64,000 nt of DNA from Azoarcus sp. CIB. GTDB lineage: Bacteria > Pseudomonadota > Gammaproteobacteria > Burkholderiales > Rhodocyclaceae. A model generated the notes under the pieces. That model searched no databases. It saw nothing but the letters and a program-made list of their open reading frames with translations, and was not told the DNA's origin. Of the stretch, positions 29,230 through 39,020 are shown piece after piece. The stretch spans positions 5,084,001-5,148,000 of the forward strand of contig NZ_CP011072.1 in the NCBI RefSeq assembly GCF_001190925.1, read 5' to 3'. The stretch's first letter is position 1. Each line of letters opens with the position of its first letter. The translations under genes and the position numbers were made by a program.

Positions 29230-30801
29230 CTACAGCCGCCCGGCCTTGAGCAGCTCGCGCAGACGGAACTTCTGGATCTTGCCGGTCGCAGTACGCGGCA
29301 GCTCGTCCACGAAGCGCACCGTGCGGGGGCATTTGTAGATCGAGAGGTTCGCCATCAGGGTGTCCTGCACCTGGGTGGACAGGCGCGACTGGCTTGCCGA
29401 GGGGTCCTTCGGTACGGCCACGAGCACGAGGCGCGTGAGGCCGTCCTCCTGCGGCACGCCGACGACGACAGCCTCTGCGATGCCGGGGGCGGTCATCGCG
29501 CACCCCTCGATCTCCGACGGACTCACCCACTGGCCGGAGATCTTGAGCATGTCGTCGGCGCGGCCGTTGTGATACCAGTAGCCGTCACGGTCGAAGCTGA
29601 ACATGTCGCCGGGGAAATACCAGCCATCGCGCAAGGACTTCGCCGTCTGTTCGGGCAGATTCCAGTAGCCGCGGAACTGCGAGGGCGTGCGGATCGCGAT
29701 CTGACCCGGGATGTCGGGCTCGACGACGTCCGCGCCGGCCTCGTCGACCAGGCGCACTTCGGCCCAGGGCACGGGCTTGCCGCAAGAGCCGGGCCGTTGC
29801 GCGCCCGCGTCATTGACGAGGAAGAGGAAGATCGTCTCCGAGGCGCCGATTCCGTCGATGAGGGGCTTGCCGGTCGCTTCCAGCCAGGACTGGTACAGCG
29901 TCTCGGGCAGCTTCTCGCCCGCCGACAGGAAATGGCGCACGTTGCGGAAGCCCTCACTCGCGCCTACCCCCTCGCGCAGCAGGTTGCGATACATCACCGG
30001 CGTGCTGAAGAACAGCGTCGGGCGGTGGGTGTCGACCACCTCGATCATGCGCACCGGGTCGGGCCAGCCGGCCGCGACGATGACCGTCGCGCCGCAGCGC
30101 AGCCCGCCCATCATGGAATGGCCCAGCGCCCAGCCGAAGAACATTTTCGACGTCGCGAAGATGCGATCGCCCGGGCGTACACCGAAGTATTCGGCCTCCA
30201 TGCGGTCGGCGATCAGCACGCAGCCGTGAGAGTGCATCACCGCCTTGGGCCGTCCCGTCGTGCCCGAGGAATACACCCAGAAGGCGATGTCTTCGGGCGC
30301 CGCAGGCTCGGATGCCAGCGTGTCGGGCTGCCCCGCGACGAAATCGTCGAGCGCCATGCCGATGCGTTGCGGTGCACCGCGCACGACGACTTGCGGCGGG
30401 TCGGCAAGCTCGCCGGCGATTTCCTGGTAAAGATGGGCGAATTCCGCATCGACGAACAGCAGGCGACAGGCGCTGTCCTCGATCACATAGCGCACGTCGC
30501 GCGGTGCGAGCCGCACGTTGAGGGCTACCGCGACGGCGCCAATGCGCATCGCGCCCAGGTAGCCCGCGACCATCTCGGGCGAATCGTCCATCAGGAAGAG
30601 GACACGCTCGCCGCGCCCGACGCCGTGCGCCTTCATGGCGTTGCCGGTGCGATTGACCATCGCCTCGAGTTCACCGTAGGTGACGGAACGCGCGCCGCCG
30701 ACGATCGCGGGCTGGTCGGCGAGACCCTGCGCGAGGGGAGGGCCGATGATCTCGTCGGCGGCGTTCATCGCGCCGCAGCGCGCACTATTGTCAAAACTCA
30801 T
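29230..30801 (-). CDS. aromatic acid-CoA ligase (benzoate-CoA ligase family)
   Basis: A 523-residue adenylate-forming ligase. The P-loop is VYSSGTTGRPKAVMH, and the hinge and A8 region is WYFPGDMFSFDRDGYWYHNG. The catalytic Lys lies in ELPRTATGKIQKFRLREL near the C-terminus. IDGIGASETIFLFL is typical of the benzoate/hydroxybenzoate-CoA ligase branch. It activates an aromatic acid with ATP and CoA. It differs clearly from the second ligase at 49318-50907, so a different substrate (for example a hydroxy- or methyl-benzoate) is likely. It is last in the TRAP transporter unit. GGAG lies six bases before the ATG. Confidence 0.87.
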   Translation of the reverse strand: MSFDNSARCGAMNAADEIIGPPLAQGLADQPAIVGGARSVTYGELEAMVNRTGNAMKAHGVGRGERVLFLMDDSPEMVAGYLGAMRIGAVAVALNVRLAPRDVRYVIEDSACRLLFVDAEFAHLYQEIAGELADPPQVVVRGAPQRIGMALDDFVAGQPDTLASEPAAPEDIAFWVYSSGTTGRPKAVMHSHGCVLIADRMEAEYFGVRPGDRIFATSKMFFGWALGHSMMGGLRCGATVIVAAGWPDPVRMIEVVDTHRPTLFFSTPVMYRNLLREGVGASEGFRNVRHFLSAGEKLPETLYQSWLEATGKPLIDGIGASETIFLFLVNDAGAQRPGSCGKPVPWAEVRLVDEAGADVVEPDIPGQIAIRTPSQFRGYWNLPEQTAKSLRDGWYFPGDMFSFDRDGYWYHNGRADDMLKISGQWVSPSEIEGCAMTAPGIAEAVVVGVPQEDGLTRLVLVAVPKDPSASQSRLSTQVQDTLMANLSIYKCPRTVRFVDELPRTATGKIQKFRLRELLKAGRL

Positions 30802-30870
30802 ATCTGCTCCAGGACGACCGAAGGGGTCCCCGGCGGGGCATGCCGGGGCGCAAGGCGGGCCGCAAGCCGC

Positions 30871-31902
30871 TCAGTTCTTGAGAAGGGACTGGGCTTCAGC
30901 CAACAACTTCTGTCCGTCATAGCCCTTGGCGCTGACTTCCTTGACCCAGTCGGCCGTGACCGACTCGGACGCCTTCTGCCACTTGCCCACCTCGGCAGCA
31001 GGCACCGTGTAGAAGGTGTTCTTGCGGTCGACGCCCGCTTGGCGCCCGGTCAGCGTCGCCTCGTCCCAGATCTTGCCCGCCCATGCGGACACTTCCGGGC
31101 CGCTGTTGGCGTCGATGACCTGCTTCAGCTCGGGCGGCAGGCTGTCATATTTCGCCGGGTTCATCGCCAGGATAAAGGTCGTCGTCGACAGCAGCGGCAG
31201 GCTGGGGTCGGTTTCGCTGTGAAACTTGACGACCTCCTGGACCTTCATCGCCGGCACGACTTCCCAGGGGATCATCGCGCCGTCGATCACGCCCTTGGCG
31301 AGGCTCTCGGTGACCATCGGCACCGGCATCGGTACCGGGGTGGCGCCCAGCGCCGCGACCATCTTGGTCGCCAGTCGCGTCGGCGCGCGCAGCTTCAGTC
31401 CTGCGAGGTCGTCGATCGTCTTGACCTGCTTCTTCGTCGTGTGCAGCGCCATGCCCGAGATGACGTGGAACACCAGCGGGCGCACACCCTTGAATTCCGC
31501 GGTGGCATTCTTCGTCGCGTAGGTCCACAGCGCGCGGCTGGACTTCTCGCCCGAGCTGCCCATGAAGGGCAGTTCGAACACCTCCGAGACGAGGAAGCGG
31601 CCCGCCTGGTAGCCGGGCACCGCCCAGACGATGTCGGCGACGCCGTCCTTGGCCTGGTCGAAGAGCTGCGGCGGCGTGCCGCCCATCTGCATCGCGGGGT
31701 AGATCTGGCACTTCAGGCGCCCGCCCGATTCGGCGCCGATCTTGGCGCACCAGGGTTCGAGGAACTTGACCTGAGTGTTCGATGACGGTGGCAGGAAGTG
31801 ATGCACGCGCAGCGTCACGACCTTGTCCGACTGGGCCTGGGCGGCGCCGCCCGCGAGCAGCAGGGCGGCCAGCAGCGGCTTGAGCAGTTTTCCGGTGTTC
31901 AT
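30871..31902 (-). CDS. TRAP transporter substrate-binding protein (DctP family)
   Basis: A 343-residue periplasmic receptor. A signal peptide (LLKPLLAALLLAGGAAQAQ) is followed by a DctP fold. LRAPTRLATKMVAALGATPV contains the conserved Arg that in this family clamps a carboxylate. VWAVPGYQAGRF and IPWEVVPAM are also typical. Together with the two membrane subunits upstream it should import an aromatic or alicyclic carboxylate driven by an ion gradient. It lies 40 bp after the large permease gene. Confidence 0.92.
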   Translation of the reverse strand: MNTGKLLKPLLAALLLAGGAAQAQSDKVVTLRVHHFLPPSSNTQVKFLEPWCAKIGAESGGRLKCQIYPAMQMGGTPPQLFDQAKDGVADIVWAVPGYQAGRFLVSEVFELPFMGSSGEKSSRALWTYATKNATAEFKGVRPLVFHVISGMALHTTKKQVKTIDDLAGLKLRAPTRLATKMVAALGATPVPMPVPMVTESLAKGVIDGAMIPWEVVPAMKVQEVVKFHSETDPSLPLLSTTTFILAMNPAKYDSLPPELKQVIDANSGPEVSAWAGKIWDEATLTGRQAGVDRKNTFYTVPAAEVGKWQKASESVTADWVKEVSAKGYDGQKLLAEAQSLLKN

Positions 31903-31942
31903 TCGCGTCTCCTCTTTGTAATGGAAGGCCGGCCTCGGCTTG

Positions 31943-33274
31943 TCAGCCGCCGAAGGTCCGGACCAGGTAAAGCGATATGGCGGGAAAGAACAGCAGCAGT
32001 GTGATGCGCACGACGTCCGATGCGAGGAAGGGCATCACCCCGCGGAAGGTGTCGGTGAGCGGCACGTCCTTGGCGGCCTTGTTGATGATGTAGATGTTCA
32101 TGCCGACCGGCGGATGCACGAGGCCGATCTCGACCACCATCAGCACCAGGATGCCGAACCAGATCGACTTCTCGTCCGGGGTCAGGCCCCAGAACTCCAG
32201 CCCCATCACCATCGGATAGAAGATGGGGATAGTCAGCAGGATCATCGCCAGCGCATCCATGACGCAGCCGAGGAAGACGTAGATCAGCAGGATCGCGGTG
32301 AGCACCAGCAGCGGGGACAGGCCGCTGTCCTTGACCCAGTTCGCGAGCTCGGCCGGCATCTGCGTGAGCGCAAGGCCGGTGTTGAGCATGTCGGCGCCGA
32401 GCAGCACGAGGAAGATCATCGCGGTGGCCTCGGCGGCCCCGAGCACGCTCTCCCGGATGCCTTCGGCACGCATGCCGCCGGTGACGACCGCGAGGATGCC
32501 GCAGGCCGCGGCGCCGATCGAGGCCGCCTCGGTCGGGTTGGCCCAGCCGCCGTAGATGCCGACGATGACGACGAGGAAGATCAGGGCGACCGGCGTGACG
32601 TTGGCGATCGAGCGCAGCTTCTCCGCCAGCGGCACGTGGGGGCCGGCCGGACCGGCCTCGGGCTTGAGCGTGACGATGATACGGATCACCAGCATGTAGC
32701 CAAGCATGGCAATCAGGCCCGGCAGCACCGCGGCCATGAAGAGCTTGCCGATCGACTCCTGCGTGAGCACCGCGTAGATGACCAGCGGCACCGAGGGCGG
32801 GATCAGGATGCCGAGCGTGCCGCCGGCAGCCAGGGCGCCCGTCGCCAATGCACCCGAGTAGTTGTAGCGCTTGAGCTCCGGCAGCGCGACCTGGCCCATC
32901 GTCGCCGCGGTCGCGAGCGAGGAGCCGCAGATGGCGCCGAAGCCCGCACAAGCGCCGGTCGAGGCGATCGCGACGCCCCCGCGCCAGTGCCCGACCAGCG
33001 AGCTCACGCAGCGGAACAGCGCGCGCGACAGGCCGCCGTGGGTCGCGAACTGGCCCATCAGCAGGAACATCGGGATGACGGCCAGATCGTAGTTGGAGAG
33101 CCGCGCATAGGCGAGGTTCTTCAGCGTGTTGAGGAAGGGATTGATTTCGCCCCCCATCATCGTCAGGTAGCCCGCTGCGCCGACGAGGAACATCGTGATG
33201 CCGATATGCACGCGCAGCACCAGCAGCACCAGCAGCACCGCGAACATCGTCGCGCCGATCGCAATACCGCTCAT
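31943..33274 (-). CDS. TRAP transporter large permease (DctM family)
   Basis: A 443-residue inner-membrane protein with about 12 hydrophobic segments and the family motifs GGTLGILIPPSVPLVIYAVL and PPVGMNIYIINKAAKDVPL. It forms the ion-coupled transport channel. Its start overlaps the stop of the small subunit by 4 bases, so the two are translationally coupled. Confidence 0.93.
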   Translation of the reverse strand: MSGIAIGATMFAVLLVLLVLRVHIGITMFLVGAAGYLTMMGGEINPFLNTLKNLAYARLSNYDLAVIPMFLLMGQFATHGGLSRALFRCVSSLVGHWRGGVAIASTGACAGFGAICGSSLATAATMGQVALPELKRYNYSGALATGALAAGGTLGILIPPSVPLVIYAVLTQESIGKLFMAAVLPGLIAMLGYMLVIRIIVTLKPEAGPAGPHVPLAEKLRSIANVTPVALIFLVVIVGIYGGWANPTEAASIGAAACGILAVVTGGMRAEGIRESVLGAAEATAMIFLVLLGADMLNTGLALTQMPAELANWVKDSGLSPLLVLTAILLIYVFLGCVMDALAMILLTIPIFYPMVMGLEFWGLTPDEKSIWFGILVLMVVEIGLVHPPVGMNIYIINKAAKDVPLTDTFRGVMPFLASDVVRITLLLFFPAISLYLVRTFGG

Positions 33275-33933
33275 TTTTCACCTCCGATCATGACGCGGAA
33301 GCGACGGCCCGCGGTGTACAGGCTGGTCGCTGCGAACAGCACGAAGGCCGGCACGATCAGCGCGATCGAGATCCAGCCCGGCCAGCCCAGCATCAGCGAG
33401 GCCTCGCCCGATTCGTAGGACGACACGGCCGCGACGCCTGTCCGCCACGCGATGAGCAGCGCAACGGCACCCATCAGCAGCGCCGCGAAGCCGTCGAGGA
33501 AGGCGCGCCCGCGCTGCGGCAGCCAGTGTGTGAAGAAGTCGACGCGCACGTGGCCGTCGACCATCTGGCAGTACGAGAAGAAGGTCGCCGACGCCACGGC
33601 CGCGCCCATCTGCAAGACCTCGAAATCGCCCGGCACGGGCAGTGCGAACAGCTTGCGCCCGACGATGGACACGAGGGACATGCCGATCAGCAGCATGAAG
33701 ATCGTTCCCCCCATCAGCGCGGATACGCGGCTCGCCGCGTACAGGCGGCGGCCCCACGGCCCGTGCGGCAAGGCTTCAGGGTGTGCGACATGCTTGATCG
33801 AACCGGGTTCGAGCTGGACGCCGGCGTCCTCATTCACGCCCTCCTCCTGCTCTGCGCTTGTGGCGCCGCACACCTTGGCGGGCCGCAGCCCGGCGGCGCT
33901 GGCCGCGTTCAGGCTCACTACGCTTGCATGCAT
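33271..33933 (-). CDS. TRAP transporter small permease (DctQ family)
   Basis: A 220-residue DctQ subunit with four hydrophobic segments (MGGTIFMLLIGMSLVSIVG, MGAAVASATFFSYCQMV, FAALLMGAVALLIAW, WISIALIVPAFVLFAATSLY). The cytoplasmic N-terminal extension of about 70 residues is longer than usual. The ATG at 33933 was chosen for its GGAGG eight bases upstream. The longer frame from 33975 would run through the operator at 33963-33980. First gene of the unit DctQ-DctM-DctP-ligase. Confidence 0.9.
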   Translation of the reverse strand: MHASVVSLNAASAAGLRPAKVCGATSAEQEEGVNEDAGVQLEPGSIKHVAHPEALPHGPWGRRLYAASRVSALMGGTIFMLLIGMSLVSIVGRKLFALPVPGDFEVLQMGAAVASATFFSYCQMVDGHVRVDFFTHWLPQRGRAFLDGFAALLMGAVALLIAWRTGVAAVSSYESGEASLMLGWPGWISIALIVPAFVLFAATSLYTAGRRFRVMIGGEK

Positions 33934-33962
33934 GGTTTGTCTCCTCCTCGTGCGTTCAACTG

Positions 33963-33980
33963 GTTGAACGTTCACTCATT
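33963..33980. promoter_or_regulatory. putative TetR operator, site 3
   Basis: On the minus strand AATGAGTGAACGTTCAAC, matching AATGAR-N6-TTCA. It contains the perfect palindrome TGAACGTTCA and overlaps a second inverted repeat GTTCAA-CTGG-TTGAAC at 33955-33970. It lies 30 bp before the DctQ start codon. Confidence 0.6.
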
Positions 33981-34048
33981 AGACATGCCGAGAAAATGGG
34001 AGCGTGCGGCGGGCGCCGTACGACGCCCGCCGCGATCCCTTGCCAGGC

Positions 34049-35227
<1,179 letters not shown>

Positions 35228-35319
35228 CTTTGCGTCTCCTCTCGGGTCGGTGCGCCGGTTGCGCCCGCCCTGCTCCTTATGGTTTCTGTCCGATGCGGCG
35301 CCCGCTCGGGCACTGCGTT

Positions 35320-35413
35320 CCTCCCCCTTCAAGGGGGAGGTCAGGAGGGGGATGGGTTTCAGCGACGGCTGCTAGACCCATCCCCACCCCAACCCTCCCC
35401 TTGAAGGGGAGGG
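35320..35413. repeat. long inverted intergenic repeat, family C
   Basis: CCTCCCCCTTCAAGGGGGAG on one side and CCCTCCCCTTGAAGGGGAGG on the other, with GATGGGTTT / CCCATCCCC inner arms. Each outer arm is itself palindromic around CTTCAAG or CTTGAAG. Similar elements lie at 38907-39003, 47845-47947 and 57653-57838. Confidence 0.8.
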
Positions 35414-35455
35414 AGTTGCCGTACCAATAACTCCGTCGCCCCCTTGCGGGCTGCC

Positions 35456-36256
35456 TCACATCACCTCGCCGCCGGACACCGAGATCGCCTGACCGGTGAT
35501 CGCATCGGAGCCCGGCAGGCACAGCCACAGCACCGCATTGGCGACCTCCTCCGGGCGCACCAGTCGACCTTGGGGGTTGTGCTTCGCCAGCTCGGCGAGC
35601 GCCTCGGCTTCGCTGCGGCCCGTCTTCTCGCGGATGTTGGTTACCGCGTCGCGCACGATGTCGGTATCGGTATAGCCGGGACACACGGCGTTCACGGTGA
35701 CGTGCTTGTGCGCAAGCTCGAGTGCCAGCGAGCGCGTCAGGCCGATGACGCCGTGCTTGGCGGCGCAGTAGGCGGTGACGTAGGGGTAGCCCTTCTCCCC
35801 CGCGGTGCTGGCGACGTTGATGATGCGGCCCCAGCCCGCCGCGAGCATGTCCGGCAGCGCGGCGCGGGTCGCGAGATAGGTGCCGGTGAGATTCACGGCC
35901 AGCATCTGCTGCCACAGCGCGCTTTCGGTGCGCAGGAAAGGGGCGCTGCCCGCCTGGCCGGCGTTGTTGACCAGCACCGCGACCGGGCCGAGGCGTTTGG
36001 CGGCGGCGGCAAAGGCCGATACCACCGATGCCTCGTCGGCGACATCGACAGCCTCGCAATGCACTTCGCAGGACTCGCCGCCGAGCGTACGCAGCACTGC
36101 GGCCCGCTCTTCGAGCTGCCCGCGGTTGCGTCCCATAAGCGTGAGGCGTGCGCCCTGCGCAGACAGCGCCGCCGCGATCGCGGCACCGATACCGCGGCCA
36201 CCGCCGGTGATCACCACGTGTTTTCCAGCGAGGGCACGACCAGAATCTGCCGTCAT
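35456..36256 (-). CDS. short-chain dehydrogenase/reductase
   Basis: A 266-residue SDR with TGGGRGIG near residue 17-24, NNAG, and the catalytic Ser/Tyr/Lys in INVASTAGEKGYPYVTAYCA followed by AKHG. CPGYTDTDIV and ITGQAISVSGGEVM close the fold. GRNRGQLEE after the second strand suggests NADP preference, unlike the SDR at 28054-28800. The start at 36256 follows GGAGG by eight bases; the longer frame to 36394 would cross the operator at 36336. It probably oxidises or reduces a hydroxyacyl-CoA intermediate. Confidence 0.88.
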   Translation of the reverse strand: MTADSGRALAGKHVVITGGGRGIGAAIAAALSAQGARLTLMGRNRGQLEERAAVLRTLGGESCEVHCEAVDVADEASVVSAFAAAAKRLGPVAVLVNNAGQAGSAPFLRTESALWQQMLAVNLTGTYLATRAALPDMLAAGWGRIINVASTAGEKGYPYVTAYCAAKHGVIGLTRSLALELAHKHVTVNAVCPGYTDTDIVRDAVTNIREKTGRSEAEALAELAKHNPQGRLVRPEEVANAVLWLCLPGSDAITGQAISVSGGEVM

Positions 36257-36335
36257 CACATCCTCCACTTTCGGTTGCCCCTGCCGGGGCGAGAACGCGG
36301 CGTTTCCAGTATCTGAAGTACGCCGCCGTTCGGTG

Positions 36336-36353
36336 AATGAATACTCGTTCATT
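36336..36353. promoter_or_regulatory. putative TetR operator, site 4
   Basis: AATGAATACTCGTTCATT, a perfect AATGAA-N6-TTCATT inverted repeat 80 bp before the SDR start. Confidence 0.75.
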
Positions 36354-36367
36354 TTGGTAGTGGCGTC

Positions 36368-36385
36368 AACGGGAATTTGCCCGTT
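36368..36385. promoter_or_regulatory. second 6-6-6 inverted repeat beside site 4
   Basis: AACGGGAATTTGCCCGTT, a perfect AACGGG-N6-CCCGTT repeat centred 32 bp (about three helical turns) from site 4. It may bind another regulator or form a short hairpin; its sequence differs from the TetR palindrome. Confidence 0.35.
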
Positions 36386-36530
36386 CATGGCCAAGACCGA
36401 ATCCTGTTTCCGCGTGCGGCTTTAACCAGTGAAATAACGATGCTGATGCGCCGCCAGGGACCGGCTCGCCGGAAGGAAACGAGGCCGGAAATCCGGCCTC
36501 GCACGCTTTCCGGGCATCCTGCGTACGGCG

Positions 36531-36983
36531 TCAGGCGACCGCGTATTCCAGGTTGACCCGCTTCGACGGGGCGAAGCGCTGGCGCGAGAAAAACCGCGCG
36601 AGCGCGAAGTCGTCCCAGTTCACCGACGTATACACCTTCTTCACGCCCGCCACCTTCATGTTGGTCATGAACTGGTCGAGCAGCTCGCTGCCGACACCGT
36701 GTGCCTGCAACTCCGGATCGACGCCGATGGTGTCGATCGTCGCCGAGGTCTCGGGGATGCCGAACTCGCCGAAATAGACGTCGCCCATGACGAAACCGGC
36801 GACGCGGCCGTCGATCTCGCACACGAGCGACACGTTGATGTTGTGATTCGGGTTCAGTGTCGCCTCGATCTTGCGCGTGTAGTACTCGCGCCGGTCCTGC
36901 TTCGAGGCTACCTGGTCGATGCGGACGATCGCGTCCAGATCGTCTTTCCTGAGCACCCGCATGACCCGCGTCTGGTTCGCCAT
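36531..36983 (-). CDS. GNAT-family N-acetyltransferase
   Basis: A 150-residue GNAT protein. The acetyl-CoA-binding motif A is in TIDTIGVDPELQAHGVGSEL (Q-x-x-G-x-G/A type). The N-terminal strand-helix is MRVLRKDDLDAIVRIDQV. A GGAGG precedes the ATG by eight bases. It is the fifth gene of the reductase unit, 47 bp after the last reductase subunit. A GNAT (BadL) also sits in the benzoate cluster of Rhodopseudomonas palustris and influences regulation there. A comparable role here is only an analogy. Confidence 0.85.
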   Translation of the reverse strand: MANQTRVMRVLRKDDLDAIVRIDQVASKQDRREYYTRKIEATLNPNHNINVSLVCEIDGRVAGFVMGDVYFGEFGIPETSATIDTIGVDPELQAHGVGSELLDQFMTNMKVAGVKKVYTSVNWDDFALARFFSRQRFAPSKRVNLEYAVA

Positions 36984-37030
36984 GTGTCTTCCTCCGTGGA
37001 TGGCGCGCCCGGACCGGGCGCGCCTCAAGC

Positions 37031-37948
37031 TCAGGCCTTGACGGCCTGCTTCTGCATCAGCGTGTAGCCGAAGAGTGCCGCGCCCAGCGCGCCCGCGATC
37101 TGGCTGTCGATCTTGGTATCGACGGCCTTGATGCCCAGCAGCTTCTCGATCCGCTTCACGACGCCCGGGTTCTTCGCGATGCCGCCGGTGATGAAGAAGC
37201 CTTCCTCGACACCAATACGCTCCAGCAGGCTCACGACACGCTCGGCCATCGCCTGGCAGTACGCCGCGATCACCATGTTCTTCGTGTAGCCAGCCTTGAG
37301 CAGGCCGAGCGCCTCCGACTTGGCGAAGACGACGCACACCGAGGAGACGGCTTCCGGCTCTTTTTCCACGTCGAACGAGCGCGGACCGAGTTCGGCGATC
37401 GGGATCTGCATCAGGTCGGAGACGACTTCCATGCCGCGACCCGTTCCGGCTGCGCACTTGTCGTTCATCAGGAAGTTCGTGACCTTGCCCTTCTCGTCGC
37501 AGTGGATGGCCTTGCAGTCCTGGCCGCCCATGTCGAGGATGGTGCGCACCTTGTTGCCGCCCATGTAGTTCGCGCCGCGGGCATGGCAGGCAATTTCGGT
37601 GATCGCCTTGTGGGCGAAGGGCACGTTCACGCGGCCGTAGCCGGTGCCGACGACGTAGTTGATGTCCTCGAGCTTCATGCCGATCTTGTCCATGATGCCC
37701 TGCAGGGCATTCTTGGCCGAGTCCGGCGAGTTGTTGCCGGTGCGCATGCTGTTGTAGCCATACAGCTCGCCGTCACAGACCAGCACCGCCTGCGAGGACA
37801 CCGACCCGACGTCGATGCCGCAGGTGATGATCTTGGCGTCCTTCCAGTTCTTGGTCTCGTCGTACCAGGTGTTTTCCTGCCAGCGCCAGAATTCCTTCTT
37901 CTCGGGGGCGGCGGTGGCCAACTTTGCTTCGTCCATTCCTGCATTCAT
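37031..37948 (-). CDS. bzdQ: benzoyl-CoA reductase-type ATPase subunit (BzdQ-like)
   Basis: A 305-residue ASKHA-fold ATPase of the BadF/BadG/BcrA/BcrD family. TCGIDVGSVSSQAVLV is the ATP phosphate loop and LDMGGQDCKAI the second. The Cys in NDKCAAGTGRGMEV and in SSVCVVFAKSE are the ligands for the [4Fe-4S] cluster shared with the partner ATPase subunit. FITGGIAKNPGVV is also conserved. It couples ATP hydrolysis to low-potential electron transfer for dearomatisation. The N-terminal extension of about 40 residues fits the Azoarcus-type subunit. It is 31 bp from the previous gene in an N-O-P-Q order. Confidence 0.9.
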   Translation of the reverse strand: MNAGMDEAKLATAAPEKKEFWRWQENTWYDETKNWKDAKIITCGIDVGSVSSQAVLVCDGELYGYNSMRTGNNSPDSAKNALQGIMDKIGMKLEDINYVVGTGYGRVNVPFAHKAITEIACHARGANYMGGNKVRTILDMGGQDCKAIHCDEKGKVTNFLMNDKCAAGTGRGMEVVSDLMQIPIAELGPRSFDVEKEPEAVSSVCVVFAKSEALGLLKAGYTKNMVIAAYCQAMAERVVSLLERIGVEEGFFITGGIAKNPGVVKRIEKLLGIKAVDTKIDSQIAGALGAALFGYTLMQKQAVKA

Positions 37949-37979
37949 TTGCGTGCTCCTCGATTCATGTCCGGTCGGT

Positions 37980-38783
37980 TCAGTGCAGGCGCTCGGCCGC
38001 GATCAGCGCGCAGCCTAGCGCGCTGGCGAATTCGGGCAGCTCGGGCAGCAGCACCTCGTCCACCTCCATCGCGTTCTTCAGCGACTGGACGAAACCAGGG
38101 TTGTGGCCCATGCCGCCGATCAGCACGACGTTGCCTTCGATGCCGACGCGACGAACCATCGCGCACACGCGGCTCGCCACCGCATCCAGCACCGCCTTCG
38201 CAATGTCTTCCTTGGGCGTCGAGGAGTGGATCAGCGACACCACTTCCGACTCCGCGAACACTGTGCATTGCGCGTTCATCGGGATGCTCTTGTCCGACTT
38301 CAGGCTCGCCTCGCCGAACTCCTTGAGCGACAGCTGCAGCGCGCGGCTCATCGCCTCGGCGAAGGAACCCGCACCCGCGGCGCACTTCTCGTTGCCGGCG
38401 AAGTCGATGGCCTTGCCGGCCGAGTCGGTCTTGATGCCACGACCTTCCTCGGCACCGACGTCCACCACGGTGCGGGCCTGCGGATACATGTACACAGCGC
38501 CGCGCGCACCGGCCGTCATCTCGGTGACGCCTTCGGTCGCGAAGGCGACCTGGCTGCGGCCTGCGCCGGTGGCGAAAACCGACTTCACCTGGTCGCGGCT
38601 CACGCCCGCCGCCTTCAACGCATCGTCGTAGGCCCGTTCGGCGGCTTGGTCCGCATCGAGGTCGCCCGGCAGCATCATGTGCGCCTTCTTGACGAACAGC
38701 TGCGGCTTGCCTTCCATGTCGAGCTCTTCAAGCAGCACGACCTTCACGCTGCGCGAACCCATGTCGATTCCTGCTGTGATCAT
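37980..38783 (-). CDS. bzdP: benzoyl-CoA reductase-type ATPase subunit (BzdP-like)
   Basis: A subunit of about 267 residues, the second ASKHA ATPase of the reductase. TAGIDMGSRSVKVVLLEE is the nucleotide loop. Cys in NEKCAAGAGSFAE and in AQCTVFAESEVVSL supply the other half of the bridging [4Fe-4S] cluster, and VLIGGMGHNPGFV is conserved. The ATG at 38783 is eight bases from GAGG; the ATG at 38789 is too close to it, and the longer frame to 38873 is not conserved. A family C repeat fills the gap to the preceding gene. Confidence 0.88.
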   Translation of the reverse strand: MITAGIDMGSRSVKVVLLEELDMEGKPQLFVKKAHMMLPGDLDADQAAERAYDDALKAAGVSRDQVKSVFATGAGRSQVAFATEGVTEMTAGARGAVYMYPQARTVVDVGAEEGRGIKTDSAGKAIDFAGNEKCAAGAGSFAEAMSRALQLSLKEFGEASLKSDKSIPMNAQCTVFAESEVVSLIHSSTPKEDIAKAVLDAVASRVCAMVRRVGIEGNVVLIGGMGHNPGFVQSLKNAMEVDEVLLPELPEFASALGCALIAAERLH

Positions 38784-38906
38784 CTTCATGTCCTCATCTC
38801 GTTGGCATTGCTTGTACGTGTCGTCCGCGCGCGTCGCTCTCTGCGGGGTTTGGGGTTTTAGCGCGGCGAGCAATTGGGTAATAGGTTTGCGAGTTGCAGG
38901 GCCTGC

Positions 38907-39003
38907 TCCCTCCCCTTCAAGGGGAGGGTTGGGGTGGGGATGGGTTCAGCGGCCACCACCGAAACCCATCCCCCTCCTAAACCTCCCCCCTTGAAGGGGG
39001 AGG
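38907..39003. repeat. long inverted intergenic repeat, family C
   Basis: CCCTCCCCTTCAAGGGGAGG to CCCCCCTTGAAGGGGGAGG with GGGGATGGGTT / AACCCATCCCC inner arms. It lies inside the reductase operon, in the gap between the BzdO- and BzdP-like genes. Confidence 0.8.
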
Positions 39004-39020
39004 AACAAGAAGCCCACCAA

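Noticed and set aside
36257-36394. N-terminal extension of the SDR at 35456 (start at 36394)
   Set aside because: The extra residues are not SDR-like and would place the operator inside the coding region; GGAGG sits before the ATG at 36256.
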